Shown: positions 25,507 to 35,018, counted from the first letter of the stretch. The stretch is 64,000 nucleotides of DNA from an uncultured Fibrobacter sp. (GCA_934699585.1 CAKUWY010000002.1:1-64000), one strand, 5' to 3'. The notes: generated from the letters alone by a model not told the origin. Made by a program: numbers and translations.

Positions 25507-26766
25507 ATGAACCTCTTTACGAAAAAAAATACAAGGTCCCTGAGCTTGCCGAAGGGCCTCTTTGCGGCGGTTGTCGCATCCACGATGATGCTCGCAGCCT
25601 GCGGTGACGATTCCAGTTCTAACGCTTCTAGCGATGAACCGTCCAAGGAAAGCGGCGATCTTTACCTGCTCTCCTTTATGATGGAAACTTCGCAGTTCTT
25701 TGGTCTGGGTTCGCTTTCCGATAATCAAGCCAAAATGGTTGAGGGCTTTAACGAAGCTGCGAATACGGGTGCGGTCGCTTACTACGATGGTTCCGTCTAT
25801 ACGCTTGTTGCTGACGATGGTGGAAATAGTACGCTTTCCCGCTATGAAGTCAAGGATAACAAGATGTCAGACAAAGCTGCTGCTACGGCCAAGTTTACGG
25901 GAACAAACGCGATTATGATGAAGTTTGTCGACAAGAACAAAATGTATGTAGAGCAGGCCCTGGGCGATGCCATTACGGCAGTTGACCCGAAGACTCTTGA
26001 GACCAAGGCTACCATCGACCTTTCCGGTTATATCGACGGGGAGAGCGGGGCCATGAGTTCGGTTCCGGGCTCCTCTGTGATTCGCGACGACAAGATGTTT
26101 GTATCCTTGAATCAGTTTGTCGATTTTGACAACGCAATCGCCGGCCCCCGCGCCTGTGTGGCCATTATCGACGTAAAGACTGACAAAGTTGATAAGGTCA
26201 TCTACAGCGACAAGGTCGCGGCAGTCGGCGGTATGGATGACATGAACAATACAGCTTCCTTTGTAGACGAAAAGGGCGACATTTACTTCTACTCCAATGC
26301 GTCCTATAGCTTTATCGAAGGCTATCAGGAAGGCTGGGTGCGTATCAAGAGCGGCAAGGACGAATTTGACAAGGACTGGGTATTCCGTATGCACGAAGCT
26401 GCCTACGACGGCAAGAAGAGCAACAATAACAGTCTGATGGTCGGTGGCACCTATATCGGTAATGGCAAGTTCTTTGGATTCTTCGGTACATTCTCCGATC
26501 CAAATAACTGGTACGATTACGAATGGCAATACGTGGTTGTCGATGTCTATAGCAAGACTGTCGAGAAAATTAACGATCTCTCTCCGACCATCTCTTGGTT
26601 TGCCCCCTCTATCCACCTCGATGCCGACGGCAAGAGTGTTCTCATGGGTCACGCCAACAAGCAGGGCGGTGCCATCTACCGTTACGACATCGAGAGCGGC
26701 AAGGTCACCAAGGAAATGGACGTGACCACCGGAAACGCCTATTACATCGTTCCGATGGCTGACTAA
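25507..26766 (+). CDS. Propeller-like surface or periplasmic lipoprotein 1
   Basis: A 419-residue lipoprotein with a lipobox ending LAAC (Cys32), then the GDDSSSN linker typical of this genome. The mature part has repeated short strand blocks (VAYYDGSVYTLVADDG, DKMFVSLNQFVDF, GDIYFYSNASYSFIEG) suggesting a seven-bladed propeller, similar to DUF4374-type partners of TonB receptors. It is a paralogue of the lipoprotein at 35096, sharing the YSNAS...G..RIK and FDKD blocks. Probably it helps capture or hand over the receptor's ligand. An in-frame palindromic repeat codes RSLSLPKG in the signal peptide. An intrinsic terminator follows. Confidence 0.82.
   Translation: MNLFTKKNTRSLSLPKGLFAAVVASTMMLAACGDDSSSNASSDEPSKESGDLYLLSFMMETSQFFGLGSLSDNQAKMVEGFNEAANTGAVAYYDGSVYTLVADDGGNSTLSRYEVKDNKMSDKAAATAKFTGTNAIMMKFVDKNKMYVEQALGDAITAVDPKTLETKATIDLSGYIDGESGAMSSVPGSSVIRDDKMFVSLNQFVDFDNAIAGPRACVAIIDVKTDKVDKVIYSDKVAAVGGMDDMNNTASFVDEKGDIYFYSNASYSFIEGYQEGWVRIKSGKDEFDKDWVFRMHEAAYDGKKSNNNSLMVGGTYIGNGKFFGFFGTFSDPNNWYDYEWQYVVVDVYSKTVEKINDLSPTISWFAPSIHLDADGKSVLMGHANKQGGAIYRYDIESGKVTKEMDVTTGNAYYIVPMAD
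25535..25556 (+). repeat. In-frame dispersed palindrome, copy 2
   Basis: GGTCCCTGAGCTTGCCGAAG plus GG, inside the signal-peptide coding region of lipoprotein 1, where it codes RSLSLPKG. It lengthens the basic N-region by about seven residues relative to the paralogue. Confidence 0.75.
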
Positions 26767-26792
26767 GATTTAGTCCAATCACCATACAATAA

Positions 26793-26822
26793 GGCCACCC
26801 TGCAAAAGTGGGGTGGTTTTTT
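26793..26822 (+). terminator. Intrinsic terminator after lipoprotein 1
   Basis: Stem CCACCC / GGGTGG with a loop of about ten bases and a run of six T on the plus strand. It closes the receptor-lipoprotein operon before the convergent RND gene. Confidence 0.8.
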
Positions 26823-26841
26823 GATTCTTTAAATTTGGCGA

Positions 26842-29190
26842 TTAACCTTTCCCATATGGCTTGCTCAGGTAAACAAGCGCCGTGGTGAGCGTGTAGTCGG
26901 CAAGGAGTGCGGCTCCGAGGCCCACGATGGAGAGCAGGCCCACGTTGTGGAGGGCCCCCATAGGGCTGAAGATGAACACGAAGAACATTGCGCAAAGGAT
27001 GAAGGTGGTCATGCCCATGGTCTTTCCGATTTCGCGGTAAGAGAGCAGTAGCGCGTGCCTGTAGCTGCCCGTGCGTTCAAAGCCGTATTTGATGTGGTTG
27101 TTCATGTGGATGGTGTCGTCAACGGCGATGCCCAAAATCATCGGCATCACGAGCATGGTGATCATGTCGAGCGGCATGCCCGAATAGCCCATGACGCCAC
27201 CAATCAGGAGTACGGGCGCTACGTTTGGAATCATCTCAATAAGGCCCGCCTTGATGCTCCCGAATGCAAGAATCATCATGATGGCGATAATCACGAACGA
27301 CCCGCCGAACGAGCGCAAAAGCCCGCCGACCAGTTTGCCGTTCATTTCGGCGTAGTTTACGACTTCGCCCACGACAGAAGTCTTGGCGTCCGGGAAAATG
27401 CGGGCGGCATAAGCGTTTGCCGAATCCAGATCCTCGACGATTTTGTTGGCGTCGTAGCCCGAAAGTTCTATATGGATGAACGAGGTCTTGTAATCTTCGT
27501 CCATATATTCGAAAAGTGCTTCCGGGTCCGAAATCTCGTACAGGAAAAGCAATTGCGTGAGCATGTCCTGTGCGTCAGGAATCTTGTAATACTCGATACT
27601 GTCGGCATTCAGCGTGCGGTTCATCTCTTTCACGAGACGCGTCACCGATTGCACGCGCGGCTTGTCGCCTGAAATTTTCGTGAGCTGGAGCGTTCCGAGT
27701 TTCTGTTCCAGTTGCTCGATGCGTTTCATGTTGGCAGGGTCCTTGAGCGCGTCGTCGTTATCGAATTCCACCATCACGTTAAAGTCATAGAGGCTTCCGA
27801 GCTTTCCGCTGAGCATGTCCTTGAGCCGCACCACGAAGGGAATCTTTTCACCCATGGTTTCGGTGTAGTCCATGTTCACGTCGATGCGCATCATTCCCGG
27901 AATTTGCAGCAACATTACCGCCGCCGAAATCACCGCGATAACAATGCTGTGCCTGCAAACCTTGCGCCCGAAATATTCAAAGAGAATGTCCGCCTTGGTG
28001 GCCCCTGCCGACTTTACTTGCGTCGGGTCGGGTTTTGCATTCTTGCCGAAGCTCATGAAGATCGGAATCAGGATGATGACATACAAATAAACCATCGTGA
28101 CGATGCCTGCCGAAATGCTTCCAATCCAGCGGATGGGGCGGATTCCTGCGAACAGGAACGAAATCAGCGATGCGACTGTGGTAATGACTGTAAAGAGGAT
28201 GGGCCAGCCCGTTTCTTCGACGGCGCAAATTACGGATTCGCGGCGGTTGCCCGTGCGCCTAAAATGCATGCGGAATGAATTGATGTAGTGGATGGAATAG
28301 CCCACCGAAAGCGCCATTCCCAAAAGCACCGGGAGTGCGACCATGCTCTCGTCGCCGACAACACCGAGCCACGCATTGATGCCAAGCACCGAGGCGATGC
28401 CGCCAACTGTTGCAATCGCGGGCACCACCACGCCGCGCAGCGAACGAACAAACAAGATAAGACATACGATCATCACCAGGAATCCGAAACCGATGCGCAT
28501 GGCACATTCCCGCGAAATGACCTCGTCTTCTTCCATCTCCGTGTAGCTCATGCCCGTCGGGAGCATTTCAAACTTGTCACTCTTGAATTCGTCGGAATAG
28601 ATGATGTCGCGTGCAAAAGGCGCAATGCTGTCTTTGCCAAAATTGACGCCGCCCTCGTATGATTTTAGCGCGAGAATAATCCAGGTTTCTTTCGCGTCGT
28701 CCGAGACGATGTTGTTTACGAGGGATTCGCGGGAAAGAATCAATTGCTTTTTCGATTCCAGTTCCTGCGGGTCGTTGGGAACGCCTTCCTCAAACGGATC
28801 GATGACTTCAAAACCTTCGTCGTTTGCAACCGGAATCGACAAATTGTGCGTCAGCGAAACCACACGGTCGGCATACGGGACCTCGTTTTCTAGCTTACGC
28901 GAAAGCTTGTCGATTGCCTGCAACACCTCTGGCGCAAAAACGTCGTCAGCACGGACCATCACCATGTAGCCGTCATCGCTGCCGAACATTTCGTTGAAGT
29001 GTGCCTGGTCAATCTTCACCTTATCCCAGTCATCGAACCAGTCCTCTTCACTGCTGCTCATCTGCAAATGCGGGAGCCCGAGACTCGCCAAAACCGTCAC
29101 GACCAGCGTTATTAGCAGAATTAACCAGCGAAACTTGACCTGAAAACGCCCCAATCGTGCAAAAGCCTTGTTGACACGAGAAACTTGCAT
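26842..29190 (-). CDS. RND/MMPL-family exporter of the iron island (copy A)
   Basis: A 782-residue RND protein with two repeats of six spans. The first is near residues 20-40, GMALSVGYSIHYINSFRMHF lies in the first half and GIAVDDTIHMNNHIKYGFERTG in the second; these mark the central helix. A large periplasmic loop follows each first span. It is a clear paralogue of the exporter at 38662 (shared ETGWPILFTVITTVASLISF-like block). Ribosome site GAGGAG 6 bases before ATG. Exporters of this group with LolA-like partners move lipids or amphiphiles. Here the location among TonB receptors suggests export of an amphiphilic chelator or membrane maintenance; unproven. Confidence 0.85.
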   Translation of the reverse strand: MQVSRVNKAFARLGRFQVKFRWLILLITLVVTVLASLGLPHLQMSSSEEDWFDDWDKVKIDQAHFNEMFGSDDGYMVMVRADDVFAPEVLQAIDKLSRKLENEVPYADRVVSLTHNLSIPVANDEGFEVIDPFEEGVPNDPQELESKKQLILSRESLVNNIVSDDAKETWIILALKSYEGGVNFGKDSIAPFARDIIYSDEFKSDKFEMLPTGMSYTEMEEDEVISRECAMRIGFGFLVMIVCLILFVRSLRGVVVPAIATVGGIASVLGINAWLGVVGDESMVALPVLLGMALSVGYSIHYINSFRMHFRRTGNRRESVICAVEETGWPILFTVITTVASLISFLFAGIRPIRWIGSISAGIVTMVYLYVIILIPIFMSFGKNAKPDPTQVKSAGATKADILFEYFGRKVCRHSIVIAVISAAVMLLQIPGMMRIDVNMDYTETMGEKIPFVVRLKDMLSGKLGSLYDFNVMVEFDNDDALKDPANMKRIEQLEQKLGTLQLTKISGDKPRVQSVTRLVKEMNRTLNADSIEYYKIPDAQDMLTQLLFLYEISDPEALFEYMDEDYKTSFIHIELSGYDANKIVEDLDSANAYAARIFPDAKTSVVGEVVNYAEMNGKLVGGLLRSFGGSFVIIAIMMILAFGSIKAGLIEMIPNVAPVLLIGGVMGYSGMPLDMITMLVMPMILGIAVDDTIHMNNHIKYGFERTGSYRHALLLSYREIGKTMGMTTFILCAMFFVFIFSPMGALHNVGLLSIVGLGAALLADYTLTTALVYLSKPYGKG

Positions 29191-29204
29191 TATAAAACTC
29201 CTCT

Positions 29205-29238
29205 AAAAGCCCCAACGGAATGTGATTCCGTCGGGGCT
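29205..29238 (-). terminator. Intrinsic terminator after flavodoxin
   Basis: Perfect-looking hairpin AGCCCC..GGAAT / ATTCC..GGGGCT with a 3-base loop and TTTT on the minus strand. It separates the flavodoxin transcript from the RND gene downstream. Confidence 0.8.
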
Positions 29239-29276
29239 GCTTCAATTCAAAACACTATGAGAAAGAAAAGGGCACT

Positions 29277-29705
29277 TTAGGCGGTGGCGAGTGCCTTGCC
29301 GAGATCCTGGCAGGCGGCCTTGCCTGCATCATCGGGAGCGTTCTCGATGGCGAGCGGATCTGCAACCAGCACGAGCCCGGCGGCTTCGGCGTCGGCCTTC
29401 CACGGGTTCATCCATTCGCCGCCACCCCAGCCATAAGAGCCGAACAGGGCGACTTTCTTGCCGTTGAGTGCGGGCTTGACGGCTTCGTAGAAGGGCTGGA
29501 ATTCGGAATCTTCTAGTTCCTCGGCGCCCATGGCGGGGCAACCCAGTGCATAGCGGGCGTATTCGCCCAGCTTGCCCTGTGAAAAGTCCGAGACGCTGAA
29601 CACGTCGGCTTCGGCGCCAGCGGCCTTTGCCCCTTCGGCGACATACTTCGCCATCAGTTCGGTGTTGCCGGTTCCGCTCCAGTAAATGACTGCGATTTTT
29701 TCCAT
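29277..29705 (-). CDS. Flavodoxin
   Basis: A 142-residue short-chain flavodoxin. The FMN phosphate loop is YWSGTGNTELMA at residues 9-20. The ring-stacking loops are GCPAMGAEEL near 54 and GSYGWGGGEWM near 87. It carries electrons in place of ferredoxin and is commonly induced by iron starvation, which fits a location downstream of the AraC-ABC-ABC genes on the same strand. A DUF3793 gene precedes it by 49 bases, a pairing I know from Firmicutes. A strong terminator follows, so it is the last gene of that transcript. Confidence 0.9.
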   Translation of the reverse strand: MEKIAVIYWSGTGNTELMAKYVAEGAKAAGAEADVFSVSDFSQGKLGEYARYALGCPAMGAEELEDSEFQPFYEAVKPALNGKKVALFGSYGWGGGEWMNPWKADAEAAGLVLVADPLAIENAPDDAGKAACQDLGKALATA

Positions 29706-29754
29706 TGTGATTCTCCTATTGACGAGCCTTCGGCTCTGTTGTTTGTTAAAAGTT

Positions 29755-30324
29755 TTACCCTACGGCGAGCATCGGTAGCGAGTAGCCGCGTTCAAAGAGG
29801 TTGCTCATGACCGTAAAACATTTCCTGAAACATTCAAAGCGTTTTTCCGCCGTTTCTACGTCGCCATAGACCTTCCAGTAGCCACAACTTTTGCAATTTT
29901 GCCCGCCATTGGCGATGAATCCCTTTACGTCTTCGAGCGGGTAGCCCAAGAAAAGCCCGATTTCGTGCGGAAAGCAGTGACACTTGCCGATGCGATACGT
30001 CAGGTTTGCAATGAGTTTCTCTTCGTCGAAGTACTTGTAGTCGTATTGTTCGAGGAATCGCCGGACATCGCAGGCTTCGCACAAACACTTCAAAAGGTTG
30101 CGGCGGTAAACGTACACGAAACTTCGCCCACAGCGTTCAGCAACGACGCGCACGAATACGCCTGACGGATTCAGGTCACGGTTCCAGCGGGCGAGCAAAG
30201 CGCAAAGCGGTTCGTGCATCGGCATACAGTTTTCAACGCAGAAGAGGCTGCCGACTTTGCGGGCGGCAAGCGTCGGTGCACACTGGCGAACCAGTTTGTA
30301 ATCCATCAATCGTTGTGCAGTCAT
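29755..30324 (-). CDS. DUF3793-family protein
   Basis: A 189-residue cytoplasmic protein matching the DUF3793 pattern: an N-terminal CAPTLAARKVGSLFC block, YRIGKCHCFPHEIGLFLGYP near residue 115, EDVKGFIANGGQNCKSCGYW, and a terminal aromatic-rich helix. It has about 13 cysteines, several paired (KCHC, NCKSC). No proven function is known to me. It is repeatedly found with flavodoxin and iron transport genes, so a role in iron-limited redox or metal handling is inferred. It lies between the second ABC pair and flavodoxin. Confidence 0.8.
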   Translation of the reverse strand: MTAQRLMDYKLVRQCAPTLAARKVGSLFCVENCMPMHEPLCALLARWNRDLNPSGVFVRVVAERCGRSFVYVYRRNLLKCLCEACDVRRFLEQYDYKYFDEEKLIANLTYRIGKCHCFPHEIGLFLGYPLEDVKGFIANGGQNCKSCGYWKVYGDVETAEKRFECFRKCFTVMSNLFERGYSLPMLAVG

Positions 30325-30331
30325 ATAAAAA

Positions 30332-30403
30332 AATGTGAGATGTGAAGTGTGTGGTGTGAGATTATTTCATTATTCATTTCACATTACACATTTCTGTTTA
30401 CTT
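30332..30403. repeat. TGTGAAATG microrepeat palindrome, copy 1
   Basis: AATGTGAGATGTGAAGTGTG on one side and TTTCACATTACACATTT on the other form a long imperfect inverted repeat built of 7-8 bp units. It lies between the ABC gene's 3' end (overlapping its last codons) and the DUF3793 gene. Confidence 0.65.
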
Positions 30404-32120
30404 CTTGTAGTTTTAGCATATGTGCAAATAGGCCGCCTTTCGCCTTGAGTTCGGCGGGGGAGCCTGTTTCGGCGATGTGGCCATCTTGCAGCACTACGGC
30501 CTTGTCGGCGTTTGCGATGGTACGCATGCGGTGCGCGATGATGATGACGGTCTTGCCCTTCACCAACTGCGAAATGCCGCGCTGGATCTTAGATTCATTT
30601 TCCACGTCGAGGCTTGCGGTTGCTTCGTCAAGCAAGATAATCGGAGCATCCTTCAACAGGGCGCGTGCAATCGAGATTCGCTGGCGTTCTCCGCCCGAGA
30701 GTGTTTCACCGTTTTCGCCGATGACGGTATCGTAACCCTGCGGCATTTTCTGCACAAATTCGTCGCAGCCCGCGAGTTTTGCCACCTTCAGAATTTCTTC
30801 GTCGCTGGCATCGCGCTTGCCGATACGAATATTGTCCTTGATGCTCGTATTGAACAGCACCACGTCCTGGAAGACGATGGAGAAATTCTTGAGGAGCGTT
30901 TCAGGGTCAATTTTGCTGATGTCCTGCCCGCCGAGGGTCACCTTGCCGCCTTGAATATCCCAGAAGCGTGCCGCGAGTTTTGCTGCAGTCGTCTTTCCGC
31001 TGCCGCTCGGACCCACAAGTGCGGTGATTTCGCCCTGCTTTGCCGTGAACGAAACTTTTTTCAGGACTTGCTTGTTCTCGTTGTAATTGAAGTCGACATC
31101 CTTGAATTCGATATCGTAATTCTGGGGAACGAATGTCGTTACGCCTTCCTGAGGTTTCATCTGGTCCATTTCGCGGAACCGACGCAGGCGAACATTCACA
31201 AAGAAGAGCTCGGCGAGGTTGTTGAACACCAGGAAAACCGGGTTGTAAACAGTCGCCGCGCACACGATGAATACCAGGTAGGTAAACACGTCGATTTCGC
31301 CCTTGGTCCAGAGGCGTGCGCCAGTAATCAGCACCGTGGCAAGGCCCATCTTGAGAATGCCTTGCGCTGAATTCAGGAACGAGCCCACCTTCACGTCGGA
31401 ATCCATCTGCGATTTTTCGTATTTGATGCAATCCTTATCGAAGTGATTAAGGTAGGCGGTTTCACCCGAATACGAGCGGATTTCCTGCACGTTTTCGAGA
31501 CCCTCCTGGATATCTTCCATAATCACGCGGCGGGCGTTATATGAATTTTCGAACCAGCGGTCCTGAATTTTCTTGGAAAGCGCAATGAGCAATGCCGCTG
31601 CGGGTACCACCCAGAAAAGTGCGATAGACATTTTCCAGTTGTAGCAGAACAGCATGATGCCTATTATGGTGACGCTCCCGATGGCGGCGAAAAGTTCCGG
31701 CACCGCATGCGAGAAAATCATTTCGAGTGCGTTGCAGTCGTCCATGATGGTCGAAGTCAAGTCCGAAAGATTCTTCTTGCCAAAGAACGAGAGCGGCAAC
31801 TTGCGGAGCTTTTCGGCAATCGAGATGCGGCGGCGCATGCTTTCGTCGTACACGCTGCTGTAAGTCGCGCTGTACGAGAACCTGTAAATGACAAGCATCA
31901 CGATAAACAGGACTACCGCAATTCCTACGTAGAATAAGGTTCCGTGCGGAGTTTTGCCAGCAAATTCACCAATGCCCATCTGCTCCATCAAAAAGTAAAA
32001 GAGCATCATCATCGGGAACATGAGCGAAACAAAGTGCAGGAATGTCCAGACGACGCCACGGACAAACGTGCGCGAGCCTTCTTCCGAAAGAGCAAAAGTA
32101 TTCTGAACCCACTTATACAT
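30384..32120 (-). CDS. ABC half-transporter (pair B, second)
   Basis: A 578-residue six-span plus ATPase fusion: Walker A VGPSGSGKTT, LSGGERQR, Walker B IILLDEATASLD, switch IAHRM. The ATG at 32120 (MYKWVQ) has AAGGAGG 5 bases ahead and overlaps the end of the upstream ABC gene by 8 bp; earlier in-frame starts lie inside that gene and were dropped. It forms the second IrtAB/YbtPQ-like pair with that protein. The C-terminal codons run into an inverted microrepeat. It probably acts in chelate uptake or export downstream of the AraC-type regulator. Confidence 0.85.
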   Translation of the reverse strand: MYKWVQNTFALSEEGSRTFVRGVVWTFLHFVSLMFPMMMLFYFLMEQMGIGEFAGKTPHGTLFYVGIAVVLFIVMLVIYRFSYSATYSSVYDESMRRRISIAEKLRKLPLSFFGKKNLSDLTSTIMDDCNALEMIFSHAVPELFAAIGSVTIIGIMLFCYNWKMSIALFWVVPAAALLIALSKKIQDRWFENSYNARRVIMEDIQEGLENVQEIRSYSGETAYLNHFDKDCIKYEKSQMDSDVKVGSFLNSAQGILKMGLATVLITGARLWTKGEIDVFTYLVFIVCAATVYNPVFLVFNNLAELFFVNVRLRRFREMDQMKPQEGVTTFVPQNYDIEFKDVDFNYNENKQVLKKVSFTAKQGEITALVGPSGSGKTTAAKLAARFWDIQGGKVTLGGQDISKIDPETLLKNFSIVFQDVVLFNTSIKDNIRIGKRDASDEEILKVAKLAGCDEFVQKMPQGYDTVIGENGETLSGGERQRISIARALLKDAPIILLDEATASLDVENESKIQRGISQLVKGKTVIIIAHRMRTIANADKAVVLQDGHIAETGSPAELKAKGGLFAHMLKLQEVNRNV

Positions 32121-33897
32121 TTTCGCCTCCTTCATTATCCTTGGAATTGTCGAGGGTCCATGTGACAGACTGCTGGTATTCGGCCCACATCTTGGCGTAA
32201 ATGCCGTTCTTTTCAAGTAATTCGCTGTGCGTTCCGCGTTCAGCGATTTCGCCATCTTCGACAACGATAATCTGGTCGGCGTTCACCACGCTTGTAAGCC
32301 TGTGGGCAATCATCAGAACGGTCTTGCCGGCGGCAAGCTTGTGCAACGCTTCTTGAATCAGGCGTTCATTTTCGGGGTCTGCAAAGGCGGTCGCCTCGTC
32401 GAGCACAACGATGGGGGCGTTCTTCAAGATAGCGCGCGCAAGCACCACTCGCTGCTGCTCGCCACCCGAAAGGTAAGTTCCCTTGCTCCCGATAACGGTA
32501 TCAATACCGCCCGGCAGCTTGTCGATGATTTCACGGCACTGCGCAAGGTCAAGAGCCTTGTTTACCTGCTCGAGAGTCGCATCGGGCATGCCGTAGCGAA
32601 CGTTGTCCAAAATGCTCATCTTGAAAAGGCGCGTATTCTGGAACACGAACGAAACGTTCTTCATCAGTTCCTTCGGGTCAATCTGCTTTACGGGAACACC
32701 GCCAATAGTAATCTCGCCGCTATCAACATCGAAAAAGCGCGGTAGGAGTTTTGCAATCGTACTCTTGCCGCCGCCCGAAGGCCCGACAAGTGCCACCGTA
32801 TGGCCCGCCGGTACCGAGAGCGAAATGTCGCTCAATACCTGCTTGTCGGTATCGGGGTAGGTAAAGTTCACGTTCCGGAATTCCACATCGAACTTTTGCA
32901 TCGGCACCGGATTTTCGCAAACTTCCAAATCCTTGGTGCGTGCAATATCGTTGATGCGGTCAACCGCGATTCCCGCCTGGTTCGTGGCATTGCTCAGGTA
33001 CATGCTGCGCATCACGCACTGCGAGAATAGTGGTGTTACCAACACGTAAATCATCATGTTCACGATGGTGAGTTTTACATCGCCGTCGTTACCGATAATG
33101 AGCGCTGCCGTCGGCACCAGGAACAGTACGAAGCCGTTCACGAGGGTCGTGTAGATGCAGTAAGGGACTTTCCAATTGTCGGAATAGGCCGTCACCATCT
33201 TGTGGTAAGTCACGATGCTATTGTAGAAACTCTTGAACGAAAAAATGGTCTGCTGAAAAACCTTGACTACGGGAATCCCACGCACATATTCCACCGCTTC
33301 GGAGTTCATCTCTTCGAGGGCCTGCATATAGCGTTCCATGAACTTGGTTCCCCTGCGGCCAAGGGTACCCAAAATGAACAAGGCGTAGGCGATAGGCACC
33401 AAAGAGGCAAGGCCGAGTCGCCAATCGAAAACGAACATCATCACAAGTGCCACGATGGGAATCAGGATGGTGCCCGATATATCGGGCATTTCGTGCGCGA
33501 CGAAGGTGTGCGTAATTGCGGCATTGTCGTCAATAATCTTGCGGAGCTTGCCGGTTGGGTTCTTGTCGAAAAATCCAAGTGGCGCAGACATCAATTTTTT
33601 CATGGCGAAGCGACGCAGGTCACCTTCGAGCCTGAATGCTACCAAGTGCGAGCAGGCGAGGGCCGCAAAGTAAAGCAATACGCTTGTGACCGAGGCGAGA
33701 ACCGCTCCGATGGAGTAGTCGAAAATCTTGATGTTCGTCATGTCGCCGCCAGAGATAACCTCGCGGACAATGAGCCACATCAGTAAAAACGGCACGAGCC
33801 CCGCGATGGCGCTCAATGCCGAGAGAATCAATGCTAGCGGGAACAGCGGCTTTCGCGAGCCCATGTATGCGTAGAGTTTTTTGAAAGTGTTTTTCAT
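32113..33897 (-). CDS. ABC half-transporter (pair B, first)
   Basis: A 594-residue six-span plus ATPase fusion with Walker A VGPSGGGKST, signature LSGGEQQR, Walker B IVVLDEATAFADPENE and switch IAHRL. ADPENE after Walker B parallels the first member of pair A (TDPENE), which marks the two operons as paralogous. It follows the AraC-type gene by 92 bp on the same strand, with a microrepeat palindrome in the gap, so it can be transcribed from the AraC promoter. The membrane part has six spans over residues 15-290. Substrate inferred as an iron chelate. Confidence 0.85.
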   Translation of the reverse strand: MKNTFKKLYAYMGSRKPLFPLALILSALSAIAGLVPFLLMWLIVREVISGGDMTNIKIFDYSIGAVLASVTSVLLYFAALACSHLVAFRLEGDLRRFAMKKLMSAPLGFFDKNPTGKLRKIIDDNAAITHTFVAHEMPDISGTILIPIVALVMMFVFDWRLGLASLVPIAYALFILGTLGRRGTKFMERYMQALEEMNSEAVEYVRGIPVVKVFQQTIFSFKSFYNSIVTYHKMVTAYSDNWKVPYCIYTTLVNGFVLFLVPTAALIIGNDGDVKLTIVNMMIYVLVTPLFSQCVMRSMYLSNATNQAGIAVDRINDIARTKDLEVCENPVPMQKFDVEFRNVNFTYPDTDKQVLSDISLSVPAGHTVALVGPSGGGKSTIAKLLPRFFDVDSGEITIGGVPVKQIDPKELMKNVSFVFQNTRLFKMSILDNVRYGMPDATLEQVNKALDLAQCREIIDKLPGGIDTVIGSKGTYLSGGEQQRVVLARAILKNAPIVVLDEATAFADPENERLIQEALHKLAAGKTVLMIAHRLTSVVNADQIIVVEDGEIAERGTHSELLEKNGIYAKMWAEYQQSVTWTLDNSKDNEGGENV

Positions 33898-33904
33898 AGT
33901 TTAG

Positions 33905-33985
33905 TTGTAAATGTTGAATGTGAAATGTGGGATGTGAGATTATAATGAACTGTCATTGCACATTCCTCATTACACATTGCACATT
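33905..33985. repeat. TGTGAAATG microrepeat palindrome, copy 2
   Basis: AATGTGAAATGTGGGATGTG on one side and CATTACACATTGCACATTG on the other, flanking a short centre. Located between the AraC-type gene and ABC pair B. Confidence 0.7.
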
Positions 33986-33989
33986 GTTA

Positions 33990-34826
33990 TTATGCGACGT
34001 TTGTCATCCTGTATTTTTTCCTGTATTCCTTCGGGGTCATGCCCATCACATCCTGGAAGGCGTGGGCGAACTTGCTCCCGTTATTGTAACCGACTTCGCC
34101 TGCAATCTCGAGAATTCCACGGTCGCACTCGCGAAGTTGCTTGGCAGCCAGTTTCATGCGCTCGCGGCGAGCGTAAGTGAAAACGGGCATTCCAAAAACA
34201 TTCTTGAAGCAGAGTTTCATTGCGGTAGGCGGCATGTCAAACTTGTTGGAAAGTTCCTCGATGGTGAAATGACTGTCCATGTTTTCGCAAATGAACGAAC
34301 GGACGCAGTAAATTTTTTCAATCTGTAACGAAGACAGATTATATTCGCGGCAAACGTATTCGCGTTGCTGGTCAAGATTTTTCAAGGTCAACAAAAGTTC
34401 CAAAATGGCGAGCTTGCCGTATTCGTCCAACGCCGATTTAGACTTGTTTTCGACCTTCTCGAAGGCACGTACAACTTCTTCTTTGGTGTGCACGATAAAC
34501 GGGCGACCGGGTTTGCAGAAGTTTTGGGCAAGATTCTCAATATCGATTTGAAAGCCCGCAAAATGTTCACGGATATACTTTTGGGATTCCCCATAAAACA
34601 AAATACGATCACCGGAATAATCCGCAGAACGGGTCAGCGCTCCCGAAGTCCAGGCGTCGTAAACCAGCAATTCTCCAGCTTTCAGCTGATTACAGGGAAG
34701 GACTCCTCCAGCCCAACTGATGTCCCCTTTCCTGCAAAATTCGAGAACTAGAATGGGTTCCCTTGCGAGTGTCGTATGGTAGCACCCGATTTTGTACAGC
34801 CATTCAATTCCTTTTATATTCAGCAT
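33990..34826 (-). CDS. AraC-family transcriptional regulator
   Basis: A 278-residue protein. Residues 1-165 form a ligand-type N-terminal domain with no known signature. Residues 175-278 are the AraC double helix-turn-helix: FTIEELSNKFDMPPTAMKLC (first HTH) and ILEIAGEVGYNNGSKFAHAF..VMGMTPKEYRKKY (second, family signature). This C-terminal layout resembles the YbtA/PchR group that activates siderophore receptor and transporter genes when the chelate is present. It precedes ABC pair B and faces the lipoprotein-receptor operon. Its own promoter carries a DtxR-like box, so iron probably controls it. Confidence 0.9.
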   Translation of the reverse strand: MLNIKGIEWLYKIGCYHTTLAREPILVLEFCRKGDISWAGGVLPCNQLKAGELLVYDAWTSGALTRSADYSGDRILFYGESQKYIREHFAGFQIDIENLAQNFCKPGRPFIVHTKEEVVRAFEKVENKSKSALDEYGKLAILELLLTLKNLDQQREYVCREYNLSSLQIEKIYCVRSFICENMDSHFTIEELSNKFDMPPTAMKLCFKNVFGMPVFTYARRERMKLAAKQLRECDRGILEIAGEVGYNNGSKFAHAFQDVMGMTPKEYRKKYRMTNVA

Positions 34827-34845
34827 ATTAGCCCCGTCTTAAAAA

Positions 34846-34882
34846 GTAAGCCAAATCTAACTTATGTCAAAATATTTGTCAA
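34846..34882 (-). promoter_or_regulatory. AraC-gene promoter with DtxR-like box
   Basis: Minus-strand -35 TTGACA (34882-34877), 17-bp spacer, -10 TAGATT (34859-34854). The box GTTAG-ATTTGG-CTTAC (minus strand, 34861-34846) sits on the -10, matching the GTTAG-N6-CTAAC pattern in front of dtxR. A further related element TTAGCCCCGTCTTA at 34828-34841 has the same core as one in the dtxR promoter. Repression by an iron-loaded DtxR-type protein is inferred. Confidence 0.65.
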
Positions 34883-34988
34883 GGCTAATTTTATTCCCGT
34901 AAAGCCACATCTTTGTTACAAGATTGTCTATTTAGAGCCAAAAATGCCTAATTGGAGTGTTATCTTAGGCAAAATATCCCCGACCATT

Positions 34989-35018
34989 TGGATTTTTATA
35001 ACGCTATTTGGAGTAGAA
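34989..35018 (+). promoter_or_regulatory. One-sided copy of the divergent motif, site 3
   Basis: TGGATTTTT then nine bases then TTTGGAGTAGAA (35007-35018), as in sites 1 and 2. The mirror arm that would face the AraC gene is degraded (about 5 of 12 matches). Only the side facing the lipoprotein-receptor operon is intact, consistent with each arm serving the gene it points to. Confidence 0.65.

Noticed and set aside
33905..33985. CRISPR-like repeats
   Set aside because: Units are 7-8 bp with no unique spacers and are arranged as one inverted repeat; no cas genes nearby.
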